Source: Onchidella celtica (Eukaryota; Mollusca; Gastropoda; Systellommatophora; Onchidiidae). Taken from it: DNA of 64,000 nt. The notes beneath the pieces are model-generated. The model did not search any database. It saw nothing but the letters and a program-made list of their open reading frames with translations, and had not been told where the DNA came from. How positions within the stretch are numbered: the first letter of the stretch is position 1; each line of letters starts with the position of its first letter. Below, in pieces: positions 63,879-64,000 of this stretch. Location of the stretch: assembly GCA_963931925.1 (NCBI GenBank), contig OZ007579.1, positions 53,394,757-53,458,756 on the forward strand, written 5' to 3'. The position numbers and the translations under genes are program-made.

Positions 63879-63902
63879 ATAATTTTTAATGCTGTGACTC
63901 AA
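61161..63902 (-). CDS. LINE endonuclease-reverse transcriptase, 5'-truncated, 913 codons open
   Basis: Open frame without stops. Residues about 10-210 are an APE-type endonuclease missing its first part: IVQIYAPTNE, MGDANAKIG, IDHFCITR and SDHHML are visible. Reverse transcriptase at about 440-720: NRGKAAGPDQIPPE, FLDYEKAFDSID, TGVRQGCLLSPFLF and the catalytic FADD in LDFADDLALL. The C-terminus has RWRWIGHTLRRP, common in this LINE group. The first codons (MSHSIKN) come from the flanking TIR element, not the LINE. The real start is lost, so the frame is open by chance at its 5' end. Clade called RTE-like from the endonuclease type and the very short 3' end. Confidence 0.85.
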   Translation of the reverse strand: MSHSIKNYVAIILSKHAQRSLRGWEPYGRRIILASFTTKNKNINMNIVQIYAPTNEATDEDKDDFYNQLQEIVDTLPRKDVNIIMGDANAKIGQDNTGYEDIMGCNGLGQMNENGERFASFCAFNSYVIGGSVFPHKRIHKATWISPDGVTENQIDHFCITRRFRRSLEDVIVQRGADVGSDHHMLLARLKLRLKKQGTRAGTKRRKFQVSLLDGDKKEEFQLTLRNRFKPLVDLEETVDLETHWAKVKGVFTSTCQDVLGEKKVEHKEWISQKSLDLIRIRRDLKEQVNASRTRSSRVGNQEEYRASAKEVKKSIKKDKEEFIGMLAEKAEKAATGGHTRILYQTTKTLAGKYGKPEVPVKDYNRKAIFGKEAQAKRWIEHFSSLLNRPPPSNPPDILPARNDLPISCDPLTKAEINDAIKQLNRGKAAGPDQIPPEALKADAAGAAEGLHSLFSRIWIGGKFPKDWKEGHLVKLPKKGDLSNCSNYRGITLLSIPGKVFNRIILKRIQNATDPKLREEQAGFRSNRSTTDQIATLRIIVEQSLEWNSQLIVNFLDYEKAFDSIDRETLWRILRHYGIPEKMVNLIKSMYEGTSCRVVHDGELTDSFVIKTGVRQGCLLSPFLFILVIDWLMKETTNGGRNGIQWTPWTQLDDLDFADDLALLSHTHDQMQAKTTALNKISESIGLRIHPAKSKVLKIVAPPSEQVKVGDQPLEDVESFCYLGSIIDNKGGTEAEVKARIGKAQAAFTSLSKIWRTKDISLKTKLRIFNSNVKSVLLYGCATWNASQACIKRIQVFINRCLRKLLKIRWTDKVSNEIVWKRTRQSPDREEIGRRRWRWIGHTLRRPGNSIAKKVLDWNPQGKRSRGRPRGTWRRARENDVQRSGKTWNNVKRLAHDREGWKVFVGGLYPDPG

Positions 63903-64000
63903 TAAACAATCATTTTATGGGTGGTCAAAGTTGGACTGTTGTGCAATCTGCAAAAGGTAGCAAATTCGAGGTGTTTTTTCACTTTTGAAAATGCCATAAC

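Larger units (their letters stand above)
60359..64000. mobile_element. Non-autonomous TIR element, copy 2, inverted, runs off the window
   Basis: Starts GGTAGTCCAAACTGCCCCGC after TA. It is the reverse complement of 52281-53316 over most of its length. Interrupted by the LINE at 61150-63878. It also carries a SINE-like tail with ATT repeats at 60572-60648 where copy 1 has other sequence. The far end lies beyond 64000. Confidence 0.78.

Overview
The window looks like nuclear DNA of an intron-rich invertebrate animal, most likely a lophotrochozoan and plausibly a mollusc. I infer this from one conserved animal gene with long GT-AG introns and from the mix of mobile elements (BEL/Pao, CsRn1-like and Gmr1-like Ty3/gypsy, RTE-like LINE, Tigger, mariner, piggyBac, hAT). 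The species cannot be fixed from sequence alone. There are no bacterial operons, rRNA, tRNA genes or CRISPR arrays.

The only host gene I can support is the 3' half of DLAT, the E2 dihydrolipoamide acetyltransferase of the mitochondrial pyruvate dehydrogenase complex, on the + strand. Eight exons (13880-14038, 14849-14934, 15510-15653, 25234-25315, 26652-26732, 32293-32367, 33753-33817, 44815-44944) join in phase to 273 codons plus a stop. They cover the end of the E3-binding domain, a linker and the whole catalytic domain with its DHRVVDG motif. The lipoyl-domain exons must lie left of the window.

Everything else is introns, intergenic DNA and mobile elements. 1-13.9 kb (upstream intron): an internally deleted Tigger, a degenerate 120-145 bp minisatellite, an apparently intact BEL/Pao element with identical LTRs (4523-11947, minus), and a piggyBac-derived mini-element (12524-13221). 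15.8-24.9 kb (one intron): a Ty3/gypsy element whose integrase precedes the RNase H remnant (Gmr1-like order), with a SCAN-like gag and its reverse transcriptase deleted. Its left LTR is split by a second, coding-free LTR element (16779-19802). 27.1-31.4 kb (another intron): a CsRn1-like gypsy element with a tRNA-Trp primer site, inserted in a copy of a local repeat. 33.8-44.8 kb: a long intron with an LTR copy, minisatellites and a Tigger-type MITE.

45-64 kb (downstream of DLAT): a hAT-type MITE, a decayed mariner, two inverted copies of a TIR element, a TIR element hosting a solo LTR, a 453-bp tandem array, and a 5'-truncated LINE inserted in the second TIR-element copy. Many boundaries are fixed by target-site duplications and several give a clear order of insertion. 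All insertions spare the DLAT exons seen here. The most unusual object is the Gmr1-like element that keeps gag, protease and integrase but has lost reverse transcriptase, yet has LTRs differing at only about 7 positions.
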